A DNA stretch of 6,125 nt from JAXGRD01 sp050946655 (GCA_050946655.1 JBMNVE010000081.1:1-6125); one strand, 5' to 3'. Counted from the stretch's first letter, positions 1 to 5,921 are shown. Notes: generated by a model from the letters alone, not told the origin. Translations and numbers: made by a program.

Positions 1-1112
1 TCTTCTAACACACTGCTCACTGCCTCAGGATCATCTGCGGGGATGCAGGTAAAAAAGCCGGCATCAAAAGGCACGCTTTGCAGGCCTTCTTCACGGAGAG
101 CCTCTTCAAAGGCCTTGCCCCTTTGGATGAGCATATTGCGATACGTCTTCCTTTCATCACCCACCTTAGCCATCAGCTCCGGACTTTCCACGATCTTGGC
201 CAGCAGAGTCTGGGACGCCCGAACGCAGTTTGACCATGTCCCCCTGGAGGAAAACTCCGTCACCTGTTTGAACTCCGCCGCCACTTCCGGATCCTTGGCC
301 ATGCAGATCATGGCTCCGCACCGCATGCCGTAGAGGGTCAATGTCTTAGAAGCGCTGTACCCGATGATGGGAAGGACTTCCTTGGGAAGAGTTTCCAGGA
401 TGGGGAAGAAAGAACGATATTCTTCTTCATCTCCGGCAAAGTCGATGTAGGCGATGTCCACAAAGAGAGTGATTTTGCCCTTGGCAGAAGACTTGGCCAG
501 AGCATCAACCACGCCCCGCCAATCCTCATCGGTCAGAGAGTAACCGGTAGGGTTATGGGCCGGGGTATTGAGAAGGATCACCAAGCTGCCCTGGGAAGAG
601 ACCAGTTCATCCACCTTGGCACTAAACCCTTCCAGGTTGAATCCACCTTTGTCATTGAACAGCTGATATGTTGCAAGACTCCTGCCCAGTTCCTGACAAA
701 TGGTGTTATAGGGGCCCCAAAACCAATCGCTGGTCAGGACCCGGTCGCCGGGCCTGGAGTAGTTGGATACGGTGTTTCGAATGGCACCGGTCCCTCCGGG
801 AGTTGCACAGACTTCCGTCGTCCCCGAAGGAACAAAGCTTCCGAAGGCAGCCTTTTTTACCCCGTCCTTAAAGGCGGGAGTCCCTCCGATAGGTGCGTAG
901 TCCGCATAATCCGTCGGAGCCAGCAGTGAAAGGGCTTCAACCACCGATGACAGGACCACCAAATCTCCCTGATCATCCAGGAGAGAACCGATAGTCGCGT
1001 TGATCACCGCATCCTTTCCTTCCTTTGCGATCTGAGCCTTTGCCCTTCCGCTGATGGCAAAAATCTTATCTTCTTTTGGCATTTTTCTGCCGTTCTCCTG
1101 TGCAAATATCAT
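1..1112 (-). CDS. PLP-dependent class I/II aminotransferase (aspartate/aromatic type), C-terminus cut by window edge
   Basis: I translated the edge-open minus-strand frame; 370 codons are present and the reading frame is still open at position 1. Fold-type I aminotransferase signatures are in the right order: H-N-P-T-G at residues 186-190 (Asn contacting the PLP ring oxygen), V-D-I-A-Y at 218-222 (Asp219 for the pyridine nitrogen, Tyr222 for the oxygen), S-A-S-K at 253-256 (Lys256, the Schiff-base lysine) and Y-G-M-R at 261-264 (Arg264, phosphate). Family members are usually about 400-430 residues, so roughly the last 10 percent, including the expected substrate-carboxylate arginine, is off the window. 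The start ATG lies 4 nt after the trmB stop. A TGGAGG Shine-Dalgarno at 1120-1125, inside the last trmB codons, gives 7-nt spacing, so M1 is preferred over M11. It transfers amino groups between amino and 2-oxo acids in the cytoplasm. An aspartate or aromatic substrate is inferred from family resemblance only; with aroD in the same operon, an aromatic role is attractive but unproven. Confidence 0.88.
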   Translation of the reverse strand, partial: MIFAQENGRKMPKEDKIFAISGRAKAQIAKEGKDAVINATIGSLLDDQGDLVVLSSVVEALSLLAPTDYADYAPIGGTPAFKDGVKKAAFGSFVPSGTTEVCATPGGTGAIRNTVSNYSRPGDRVLTSDWFWGPYNTICQELGRSLATYQLFNDKGGFNLEGFSAKVDELVSSQGSLVILLNTPAHNPTGYSLTDEDWRGVVDALAKSSAKGKITLFVDIAYIDFAGDEEEYRSFFPILETLPKEVLPIIGYSASKTLTLYGMRCGAMICMAKDPEVAAEFKQVTEFSSRGTWSNCVRASQTLLAKIVESPELMAKVGDERKTYRNMLIQRGKAFEEALREEGLQSVPFDAGFFTCIPADDPEAVSSVLE

Positions 1113-1116
1113 GTTT

Positions 1117-1752
1117 CTACCTCCATTTCACATAATTGATTTTCTTCCCCTGAGAAGAAAATTTCTCTTCGTATTCGGTCATGATCTTCCCGGCAGCAAA
1201 GTGGCTCCCGTGAAGGTCCTCTGTGGCCTCCAATATTTCCATCCCCTCGTCTGTCAGTTCACCAAGGGTGAATTGGTAAAGGTCGTCATTGTCCGTCTTT
1301 AACTCTACCGCGCCTTGAGGAACCAGGACTTCCTTGTATCCGGCCAAAAAGTTTCGATGGGACAGCCTTCGCTTGGCATGGCGGTCCTTTGGCCACGGGT
1401 CGCTGAAGTTCAGGTATATTCCCTGTATCTCTGCCGGGGCGAAGTAATCTCTCAGATCCCGCAGATATTCACCGATGAGGAACACATTGCTCAGTTCTTT
1501 CTCCCTGATCTTCTCCAGTGTCCGAAGAAGAACACTTTCCTGCCCTTCCATGGCTAGGAAGTTCACATGGGGATGCTGCTGTGCCATTTGTGTGATGAAC
1601 CTGCCCTTACCGCAGCCGATCTCTATATAGATAGGGTTGTTGTTCCCAAAAAAGGAAGCCCATCGACCTTTGTGCCGCTGAGGATCCGAGACCAGATGGG
1701 ATCCATGGGCACGAAGTCGCTCTTCCAGATCCTTTGGTTTTCTCTGTCTCAC
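1117..1752 (-). CDS. trmB: tRNA (guanine-N7-)-methyltransferase TrmB
   Basis: This 211-residue protein is full length for Gram-positive TrmB, which methylates N7 of G46 in the tRNA variable loop using S-adenosylmethionine. Visible signatures are I-E-I-G-C-G-K-G at 43-50 (SAM-binding motif I, Glu44), Glu69 at the end of the next strand, N-F-S-D-P-W-P-K at 115-122 with the catalytic-region Asp118, the basic R-H-A-K-R-R stretch at 124-129, K-T-D-N at 152-155, and T-E-Y-E-E-K-F at 192-198. The start codon is GTG, overlapping the queT TGA as GTGA (4 nt). AAGGAG at 1760-1765, inside the end of queT, gives an ideal 7-nt spacing and supports translational coupling. One oddity: by eye, the usual Asp-Ala pair after the third strand (as in B. 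subtilis TrmB) is replaced near residues 95-97 by Glu-Tyr-Leu. This position seems variable in clostridial relatives, so activity is still expected. Confidence 0.96.
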   Translation of the reverse strand: MRQRKPKDLEERLRAHGSHLVSDPQRHKGRWASFFGNNNPIYIEIGCGKGRFITQMAQQHPHVNFLAMEGQESVLLRTLEKIREKELSNVFLIGEYLRDLRDYFAPAEIQGIYLNFSDPWPKDRHAKRRLSHRNFLAGYKEVLVPQGAVELKTDNDDLYQFTLGELTDEGMEILEATEDLHGSHFAAGKIMTEYEEKFSSQGKKINYVKWR

Positions 1753-2213
1753 CTGAACACTCCTTCATATCGCTGCAGCAGTTTCAGGAGAGGATATCCC
1801 AGTCCGTAGCAGGCCAGCAGCTGGCCCAGGGCCACCCAGGCCATACATGCCGGCAGGTTGGGGACACCGTATGCAAAGTGCAACATCCCGCCGATCAGTA
1901 TCCCGTTAATGATCACCGGTGGCAAGGGAACCAAAATCGGCCTTTCCCTCAGCTTATAGGAGGCCAGGGCCGCCAGCAGTGAAGCTGTGCTGCCCACCAC
2001 CACGTCTACGATGCCGTAGGGGCCCAAGATATTGGAAACCAAACAGCCCACAAAGAGGCCCGGCACTCCCGCAGGCGTCATAGCCGGCAAAATGGTCAAA
2101 GCCTCCGACACTCTCACCTGCATGGGCCCGTAACTGATGGGCGCCAGCAATATGGTCAAGACCGCGTAGATAGAGGCGATAATGGCCCCTTGCAGTATCC
2201 TCTTGGTGGTCAT
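1749..2213 (-). CDS. queT: ECF transporter S component, QueT family (predicted queuosine-precursor uptake)
   Basis: This 154-residue, very hydrophobic protein resembles the QueT family (PF06177) of ECF substrate-binding subunits. The recognisable parts are the L-L-A-P-I-S-Y-G-P start region (22-30), R-V-S-E-A-L-T at 34-40, P-G-L-F-V-G-C at 51-57, the Y-G-I-V-D-V-V-V-G-S stretch at 66-75, and the L-P-P-V-I-I-N-G segment near 97-104. About five to six membrane helices are expected, including 8-25, 40-60, 68-86 and 98-116. QueT proteins are predicted, from preQ1-riboswitch association in other genomes, to import queuosine precursors (preQ0, preQ1 or queuine). I see no such riboswitch here, so the substrate is inferred from the family. 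The open frame extends upstream to 2336, but that part lies inside ecfT. ATG at 2213 overlaps the ecfT TGA as ATGA and has GAGGA at 2221-2225 with 7-nt spacing. The adjacent ecfA1-ecfA2-ecfT makes this a self-contained transporter. Confidence 0.88.
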   Translation of the reverse strand: MTTKRILQGAIIASIYAVLTILLAPISYGPMQVRVSEALTILPAMTPAGVPGLFVGCLVSNILGPYGIVDVVVGSTASLLAALASYKLRERPILVPLPPVIINGILIGGMLHFAYGVPNLPACMAWVALGQLLACYGLGYPLLKLLQRYEGVFR

Positions 2214-3010
2214 AGCAATATCCTCAACAAAACAATAGAAGCGATAAACATCAGGGTCAGGACTACGGCAACGCCGTCCCGAAGCCCCATCTTCATGCTG
2301 TTCATTCTGGTTCGCCCTTCTCCGCCGCGATAACACCTCGCCTCCATCGCCATGGCCATATCCTGGGCGATGCGAAATGCACTGATGAACAGGGGGACCA
2401 AAATGGGGATCAAGTTTCGGGCTCTCCTGAATATGTTCCCTGTCTCAAAGTCCGCCCCCCTTGCCTGCTGGGCCTTCATGATCTTGTCCGTTTCCTCCAG
2501 CAAGGTGGGGATGAAGCGAAGTGCGATGGTCATCATCATGGCCAGTTCATGGGCAGGCACGCCGATTTTCTTCCCCGGCGACAGAAGACTCTCGATCCCG
2601 TCGGTCAGGTTGATGGGCTTTGTGGTCAAGGTCAAGAGGGAAGATCCGATGATGAGAAGGATCAGCCGGGATGCCATGAAAAAAGCCCGATATAGCCCCA
2701 CGTCGGTGATCTTCAAGACCCAGACCTTTACCAAGATCTCCCCATCATACATGAACATGTTCAGGACGAAGGTGAATAGGATGATGATGAAGATGGGCTT
2801 CAGTCCCCTTAAGATAAATCTGATCGGCACCCTGGATACGGCAATGATCACTCCCAGGACCAAGGTGGCAAAGGCGAACCCGATGAAGCTGTCCACCACA
2901 AAGAGGGCCACGATGAAGCAAAGGGTCGACATGATCTTGATGCGGGGGTCCAGCCGATGGATGACCGATTCTCCCGGGTAGTATTGCCCTAAGGTGATGT
3001 CTCTGATCAT
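2210..3010 (-). CDS. ecfT: ECF transporter transmembrane energy-coupling subunit EcfT
   Basis: This 266-residue membrane protein is the scaffold that transmits ATPase motion to the S component in ECF importers. It starts with the typical G-x-Y-x-P-G-x-S-x-I-H-x-L-D-P-R pattern (residues 8-23). Hydrophobic helices follow at about 27-58, 68-88, 107-129, 198-212 and 246-264. The long cytoplasmic coupling region holds the two characteristic Ala-Arg motifs: A-R-G at 183-185 and A-R-C at 224-226, followed by Y-R-G-G-E-G-R-T. The Cys in place of Gly in the second motif looks like an ordinary family variant. The ATG overlaps the ecfA2 TGA as ATGA. A perfect AGGAGG at 3020-3025, inside the ecfA2 tail, gives 9-nt spacing, so the start is secure. 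Its stop overlaps the queT ATG in the same way. Length and motifs match intact Firmicutes EcfT. Confidence 0.95.
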   Translation of the reverse strand: MIRDITLGQYYPGESVIHRLDPRIKIMSTLCFIVALFVVDSFIGFAFATLVLGVIIAVSRVPIRFILRGLKPIFIIILFTFVLNMFMYDGEILVKVWVLKITDVGLYRAFFMASRLILLIIGSSLLTLTTKPINLTDGIESLLSPGKKIGVPAHELAMMMTIALRFIPTLLEETDKIMKAQQARGADFETGNIFRRARNLIPILVPLFISAFRIAQDMAMAMEARCYRGGEGRTRMNSMKMGLRDGVAVVLTLMFIASIVLLRILL

Positions 3011-3873
3011 CTTTGCTGCCCTCCTGCCCCGAAGGCTTCTGCGATGGCCTCTTCTGCCTGATCCACAGTAAAGATGCTGCCTTCCACAAGGACGCCTCTT
3101 CTCCGAAGATCACTGACCAACTTTGCCGTTTCCGGTAGTTCCAGGCCCATAGCGGAGAGTTCCTCTTCCCGAGAAAACACTTCCTCCGGGCTGCCACACA
3201 TGGCAAGCTTCCCCTGTTCCATCACAAGAACCTTGTCCGACAAGGCGGCGATATCATTCATATTGTGGCTGATCAAAATAATGATGGCCTTTTGCTCTCT
3301 GTGAATATCCTGTATCATGCGGAGGATCTCCCGGTGTGCCTTTGGGTCCAGCCCCGCAGTAGGCTCATCCAGGATCAACACCTCCGGACACATGGCGATG
3401 ACACCGGCGATGGCAACTTTTCGCTTTTGGCCGCCGGATAGTTCAAAGGGGGATTTTTCCCTGACTTCCTCGTAATCCAGACCCACCAAACAAATGGCGG
3501 CACGCACCGCTTCATCCACTTCTTCCTCGGACAAGTCCAAGTTCTTTGGGCCGAAGGCCACATCTTTCTCCACGGTCTCTTCAAAGAGCTGGTATTCAGG
3601 ATACTGAAATACCAGGCCGATCTTCTTTCTGATTTTGGCCATGGGAACCCCCTCGGCGGTGATTTCTTCTCCGCCAACGGTAATGGTCCCCGATTTGGGT
3701 TTAAGCAATCCGTTGAGGTGCTGGACCAAGGTGGACTTCCCCGAGCCGGTGTGGCCGATGATCCCTACGAATTCCCCATCTTCCACGTCAAAGCTGACCC
3801 CTTCCAAGGCTGTGGATTCATGGGGAAGACCCTCGCTGTATATATGGGTGATGTTTCTTACTTCAATCGACAT
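3007..3873 (-). CDS. ecfA2: ECF transporter ATP-binding subunit EcfA2
   Basis: This 288-residue ABC ATPase is the second ATPase of the ECF energizing module. It has all nucleotide-binding elements: Walker A G-H-T-G-S-G-K-S-T at 40-48 (Lys46), Q-loop F-Q-Y-P-E-Y-Q-L-F at 89-97, signature L-S-G-G-Q at 145-149, Walker B I-L-D-E-P-T at 167-172 (catalytic Glu170), and H-loop His203 in I-S-H-N. The sequence after the Q-loop (Y-P-E-Y-Q-L-F) is typical of EcfA2, whereas EcfA1 has N-P-D-N-Q. The C-terminal extension past residue 230 (E-E-V-F-S and following) is the usual EcfA dimerisation region. The start ATG lies inside the 3' end of ecfA1 (16-nt overlap). The only nearby Shine-Dalgarno-like sequence is a weak GGAAG four nt upstream of ATG, so expression probably depends on ribosomes finishing ecfA1. 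The protein sits at the cytoplasmic face, bound to EcfT. Confidence 0.95.
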   Translation of the reverse strand: MSIEVRNITHIYSEGLPHESTALEGVSFDVEDGEFVGIIGHTGSGKSTLVQHLNGLLKPKSGTITVGGEEITAEGVPMAKIRKKIGLVFQYPEYQLFEETVEKDVAFGPKNLDLSEEEVDEAVRAAICLVGLDYEEVREKSPFELSGGQKRKVAIAGVIAMCPEVLILDEPTAGLDPKAHREILRMIQDIHREQKAIIILISHNMNDIAALSDKVLVMEQGKLAMCGSPEEVFSREEELSAMGLELPETAKLVSDLRRRGVLVEGSIFTVDQAEEAIAEAFGAGGQQR

Positions 3874-4697
3874 AGAGCTTCCAACAAATCCTTTTCACTG
3901 ATGACTTCCCCGGGGATATCCATTCCCCGCTTCCGCAGGCGATGGGAAAGTTCTACGGCCATGGGCACGTCCAGGTTCATAGAACGAAGTTCCTCTCTTC
4001 TGGCAAAGACCTCCTCCGGTTTGCCGTCCAGTTTCACTTCTCCATCCTCCATAATGATCACCCTGTCAGCATGGGCGGCTTCTTCCATGAAGTGGGTGAT
4101 GAGGATGCAGGTAATCTTTTCTTTATTCAGATCCTCAATGATTTTCATCACTTCTTTTCGTCCCTTTGGATCCAGCATGGCAGTGGGCTCATCAAAAATG
4201 ATGCATTTCGGCTTCATGGCAATGGCACCGGCAATGGCGATCCTCTGCTTTTGCCCGCCGGAAAGCAGGTGGGAAGCTTTCTTTCGAAACTCTTCCATGT
4301 CCACAGCGCGTAAGGCATCATCCACCCTGCCCCTGATTTCCGCAGCTTCGACGCCCAGGTTCTCAGGGCCGAAGGCCACATCGTCTTCTACGATAGCCGA
4401 TACGATCTGATTGTCCGGGTTTTGAAAGACCATTCCCGCTGTCTGACGAATGTCCCAAAGATGTTCCTCGTCTTTGGTATCATAGCCTGCCACAAGGACC
4501 CTTCCTTCGCCGGGGATCAGAAGGGCGTTCATGCATTTGGCCAAGGTGGATTTCCCCGAGCCGTTCTTGCCGATAATAGCGGTAAAACTGCCCTGCTCGA
4601 TCTCTAAAGTCACTCCGTCCAGCGCCCGCTCTAATTCTGCCCCTTCTTCTTGGGCATAGGAAAATATTAAGTTTTCGGTTTCTATGATGGCGCTCAA
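3858..4697 (-). CDS. ecfA1: ECF transporter ATP-binding subunit EcfA1
   Basis: This 279-residue ABC ATPase is the first of the EcfA1-EcfA2 pair. It carries Walker A G-K-N-G-S-G-K-S at 43-50 (Lys49), Q-loop F-Q-N-P-D-N-Q at 91-97, signature L-S-G-G-Q at 145-149, Walker B I-F-D-E-P-T at 167-172 (Glu170), and H-loop His202 in I-T-H-F. The F-Q-N-P-D-N-Q sequence is typical of EcfA1. The start codon is TTG: an in-frame TAA lies nine codons upstream and no ATG or GTG occurs between it and the TTG. Ribosome binding looks suboptimal, with AGGGGA about 13 nt upstream and a poor AAGTGAG closer in. It lies 40 nt downstream of aroD with no terminator between, so it probably shares the aroD transcript. 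The TTG start may set low stoichiometric expression of the module. Confidence 0.95.
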   Translation of the reverse strand: MSAIIETENLIFSYAQEEGAELERALDGVTLEIEQGSFTAIIGKNGSGKSTLAKCMNALLIPGEGRVLVAGYDTKDEEHLWDIRQTAGMVFQNPDNQIVSAIVEDDVAFGPENLGVEAAEIRGRVDDALRAVDMEEFRKKASHLLSGGQKQRIAIAGAIAMKPKCIIFDEPTAMLDPKGRKEVMKIIEDLNKEKITCILITHFMEEAAHADRVIIMEDGEVKLDGKPEEVFARREELRSMNLDVPMAVELSHRLRKRGMDIPGEVISEKDLLEALCRLK

Positions 4698-4737
4698 CGA
4701 CTTCTCACTTTCCCCTGATTTTTAACGTACCGAAGTA
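4698..4737 (-). other. aroD-ecfA1 intergenic gap, no terminator
   Basis: This is the largest gap inside the operon (40 nt). It contains only a 3-bp stem with a TTCG loop and no T run, so I see nothing that would end transcription. Read-through from aroD into ecfA1 is inferred. Confidence 0.5.
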
Positions 4738-5535
4738 TTATATATTATTTTCATAGTATGCGCAAATGCAGTCATACAGCTTCTCCGCGTCCATTTGCCC
4801 CGGGGCAGTGGTACTTTCCCCCGCTGCAAATGTCATGGCCGAACCGAAACTTCCACCGCAAACACGGCTGGTCTGTCCCAGCTCACCCATGGACAGGGCG
4901 ATGAAAGGCGTGGAGAGGGCCTCTTCTCCTGCCAGCCTTGCAGCCTCCAGAAGAATAAAAACATCCTTCTCTTCTCTGGGCATCACGGCCACCTTAGGTA
5001 TATCCGCCCCCAGCTTCTCCATGATCATCAGCCTTCTCAGGATCTCTTCTTCCGGTGGCGTCTTTTGGAACTCGTGATTGGACAAGATCACTATTTTATC
5101 GTTGTCATGGGCCAGATTCACCAGAAACTCCACCTTCTCTCCGTCATATCCCTGTTCCTGATCGAAGGCCTCAATGTCCAAGGCGTCCGGGGTGCATTCT
5201 GTGATCACATCCCGGATGATGCTGTAATAATCTCTCTTTTTTATCCCTGCTCTGCCCCCCTCTTCCTCGGTGCGCAGAGTGTAGATGATCGGTTTCCGGG
5301 TTATTTCCTTCATCTCTAAAAGGATGCTTTCCTGGAGGGCAACATCCTCATAACCTCTTTCCCCAAGATGATCCGCCCGCCATTCTATGAGGCTGACAGG
5401 AAGGTCATCGCTCTTCTTGGTTTGTGTCAAAATTTCCTCTCGGGTCCTACCTCCTACGGACAGGCAGATCTTCGGCAGGCCACTGCCGATTTCCACACTT
5501 CCGATCTTGACCGCTTTTACATTCCTCTTTTCCAT
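4738..5535 (-). CDS. aroD: 3-dehydroquinate dehydratase, type I (AroD)
   Basis: This enzyme converts 3-dehydroquinate to 3-dehydroshikimate in the shikimate pathway through a Schiff base on lysine. In the 265-residue form starting at 5535, the type I signatures are E-W-R-A-D at 51-55, L-R-T near 87-89, D-I-E at 120-122, S-N-H-E-F at 152-156 with catalytic His154, P-K-V-A-V-M-P at 180-186 with Schiff-base Lys181, L-S-M-G at 214-217, S-R at 223-224 with substrate-binding Arg224, and A-P-G-Q at 244-247. Numbering runs 11 ahead of E. coli AroD (His143, Lys170). Two upstream in-frame ATGs exist, at 5568 and 5538. I prefer 5535 because AGGGAG (5540-5545) is suitably spaced there and because the predicted promoter would leave only about 7 nt of leader for 5568; that longer form would be 276 residues. 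It is the first gene of the operon. The product lies two reactions away from chorismate-pathway branch genes, which are absent here. Confidence 0.93.
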   Translation of the reverse strand: MEKRNVKAVKIGSVEIGSGLPKICLSVGGRTREEILTQTKKSDDLPVSLIEWRADHLGERGYEDVALQESILLEMKEITRKPIIYTLRTEEEGGRAGIKKRDYYSIIRDVITECTPDALDIEAFDQEQGYDGEKVEFLVNLAHDNDKIVILSNHEFQKTPPEEEILRRLMIMEKLGADIPKVAVMPREEKDVFILLEAARLAGEEALSTPFIALSMGELGQTSRVCGGSFGSAMTFAAGESTTAPGQMDAEKLYDCICAYYENNI

Positions 5536-5581
5536 CATTCTCCCTTTTTGTATCGTGTTCCCTCTCATTTCTCACCCACAT

Positions 5582-5590
5582 ATTCTACCA
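5582..5590 (-). promoter_or_regulatory. Candidate extended -10 promoter for the aroD operon
   Basis: On the minus strand the sequence reads TGG-TAGAAT, which fits an extended -10 element (TGnTATAAT, one mismatch in the hexamer). The best -35 match 17 nt upstream is poor (GTGTCC, 3 of 6), as is tolerable with an extended -10. Transcription would start near 5575, leaving about 40 nt of leader to the preferred aroD start. A TCCGG-TCG-CCGGA palindrome occupies the spacer. Assigned by eye. Confidence 0.4.
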
Positions 5591-5594
5591 CATA

Positions 5595-5607
5595 TCCGGT
5601 CGCCGGA
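5595..5607. repeat. 5-bp inverted repeat in the putative aroD promoter spacer
   Basis: The sequence TCCGG-TCG-CCGGA is a perfect 5-bp inverted repeat with a 3-nt centre, lying between the putative -35 and -10 of aroD. The core CCGGCGACCG recurs at 5728-5737 in the arm of the large inverted repeat. It could be an operator half-palindrome or simply part of the structured leader; nothing else supports a protein-binding role. Confidence 0.3.
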
Positions 5608-5685
5608 CACCTAGTGACTGAGAAAAATGATAAGTTCTCCGGGACAGTGGGCGGTAGTATGGCAAGGGACTGCTTAGAATGTCCG

Positions 5686-5708
5686 CCGGATGTTTTCAAA
5701 TCATCCGG
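5686..5708. repeat. 7-bp hairpin upstream of aroD
   Basis: CCGGATG (5686-5692) and CATCCGG (5702-5708) are perfect complements around a 9-nt loop. A competing small stem, CGGG (5706-5709) with CCCG (5717-5720), shares its last bases. No T run follows on the minus strand, so it is not a terminator for that strand. Part of a cluster of structures with the larger repeat next to it. Confidence 0.5.
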
Positions 5709-5724
5709 GATTTTGCCCCGCAAC

Positions 5725-5831
5725 CTTCGGTCGCCGGAAATACTGACTTTTTGGCCAAATTTCCATTTTCCGTTGGCAGGCGACCCTTTATTTGTGGGTT
5801 TTGTCAGTATTTTTGCCGACCGAAGATTTTT
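5725..5831 (+). repeat. Large imperfect inverted repeat (23-bp arms) with two internal hairpins and a plus-strand T run
   Basis: The arms are 5725-5747 and 5803-5825; 20 of 23 positions are Watson-Crick complementary. Two of the three mismatches become G-U pairs if the plus strand is the RNA, giving 22 of 23, whereas on minus-strand RNA they are A-C mismatches. Inside the 55-nt centre are GCCAA (5754-5758) with TTGGC (5773-5777), and ACCC (5783-5786) with GGGT (5796-5799), so the whole could fold as a three-way junction. On the plus strand the stem is followed by TTTTT at 5827-5831. It may be a structured plus-strand RNA, a terminator, or a miniature palindromic element. No coding potential is convincing here. 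Confidence 0.55.
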
Positions 5832-5868
5832 GCAGTAATGGTAGAGATCCGGCCACACTGCCCGGACT

Positions 5869-5902
5869 AAAAAACTAACGAGCAGTCAGACTGCTCGTTA
5901 GT
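5869..5902 (-). terminator. Rho-independent terminator for a minus-strand gene beyond the right side
   Basis: ACTAACGAGCAGT (5874-5886) and its exact complement (5890-5902) form a perfect 13-bp stem around the loop CAG. On the minus strand the stem runs into six T (5874 down to 5869). On the plus strand the following bases are AAAATACT, so it should act on minus-strand transcription coming from the right. The gene it served is not in the window; the insertion sequence now lies immediately upstream of it. Confidence 0.85.
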
Positions 5903-5910
5903 AAAATACT
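5903..5910. repeat. Possible 8-bp target site duplication (left copy)
   Basis: Exactly 8 nt, AAAATACT, separate the terminator stem from the first base of the IS terminal sequence. ISL3-family elements usually duplicate 8 bp of target. The right-hand copy would lie beyond the window, so this cannot be confirmed here. Confidence 0.35.
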
Positions 5911-5915
5911 GGCTC

Positions 5916-5921
5916 TATAAT
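5916..5921 (+). promoter_or_regulatory. Consensus -10 hexamer inside the IS terminal repeat
   Basis: A perfect TATAAT lies six bases into the element. No good -35 is visible 16-18 nt upstream, where the terminator stem lies (GCTCGT at 17-nt spacing). It may drive weak transposase expression, or become strong only when the target supplies a -35. Confidence 0.35.

Noticed and set aside
2214..2336. Longer N-terminus for the QueT protein
   Set aside because: The extra residues are an out-of-frame reading of the ecfT 3' end, charged and unlike an S subunit. ATG at 2213 has a good ribosome site and an ATGA overlap.
2352..2981. 209-codon plus-strand open frame
   Set aside because: Antisense shadow of ecfT; no ribosome site and no family resemblance.
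2745..3206. 153-codon minus-strand frame overlapping ecfT and ecfA2
   Set aside because: Alternative frame of two well-supported genes, rich in His, Arg and Pro as expected from a frame shift.
3718..4410. 230-codon plus-strand open frame
   Set aside because: Antisense to ecfA1 and ecfA2, whose coding evidence is complete.
5565..5858. 97-codon minus-strand open frame upstream of aroD
   Set aside because: It runs through the terminal hairpins and large inverted repeat, has no Shine-Dalgarno site or recognisable family, and its composition reflects the palindromes.
5569..5870. T-box leader controlling aroD
   Set aside because: No T-box consensus (AGGGTGGNACCGCG-like) is present on the minus strand.
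5841..5880. preQ1-I riboswitch look-alike (short TCCGG stem followed by AAAAAACTAA) on the plus strand
   Set aside because: The loop lacks the conserved sequence and the pairing partner for the CUA tail, and it faces away from queT. The A run is the complement of the minus-strand terminator T run.
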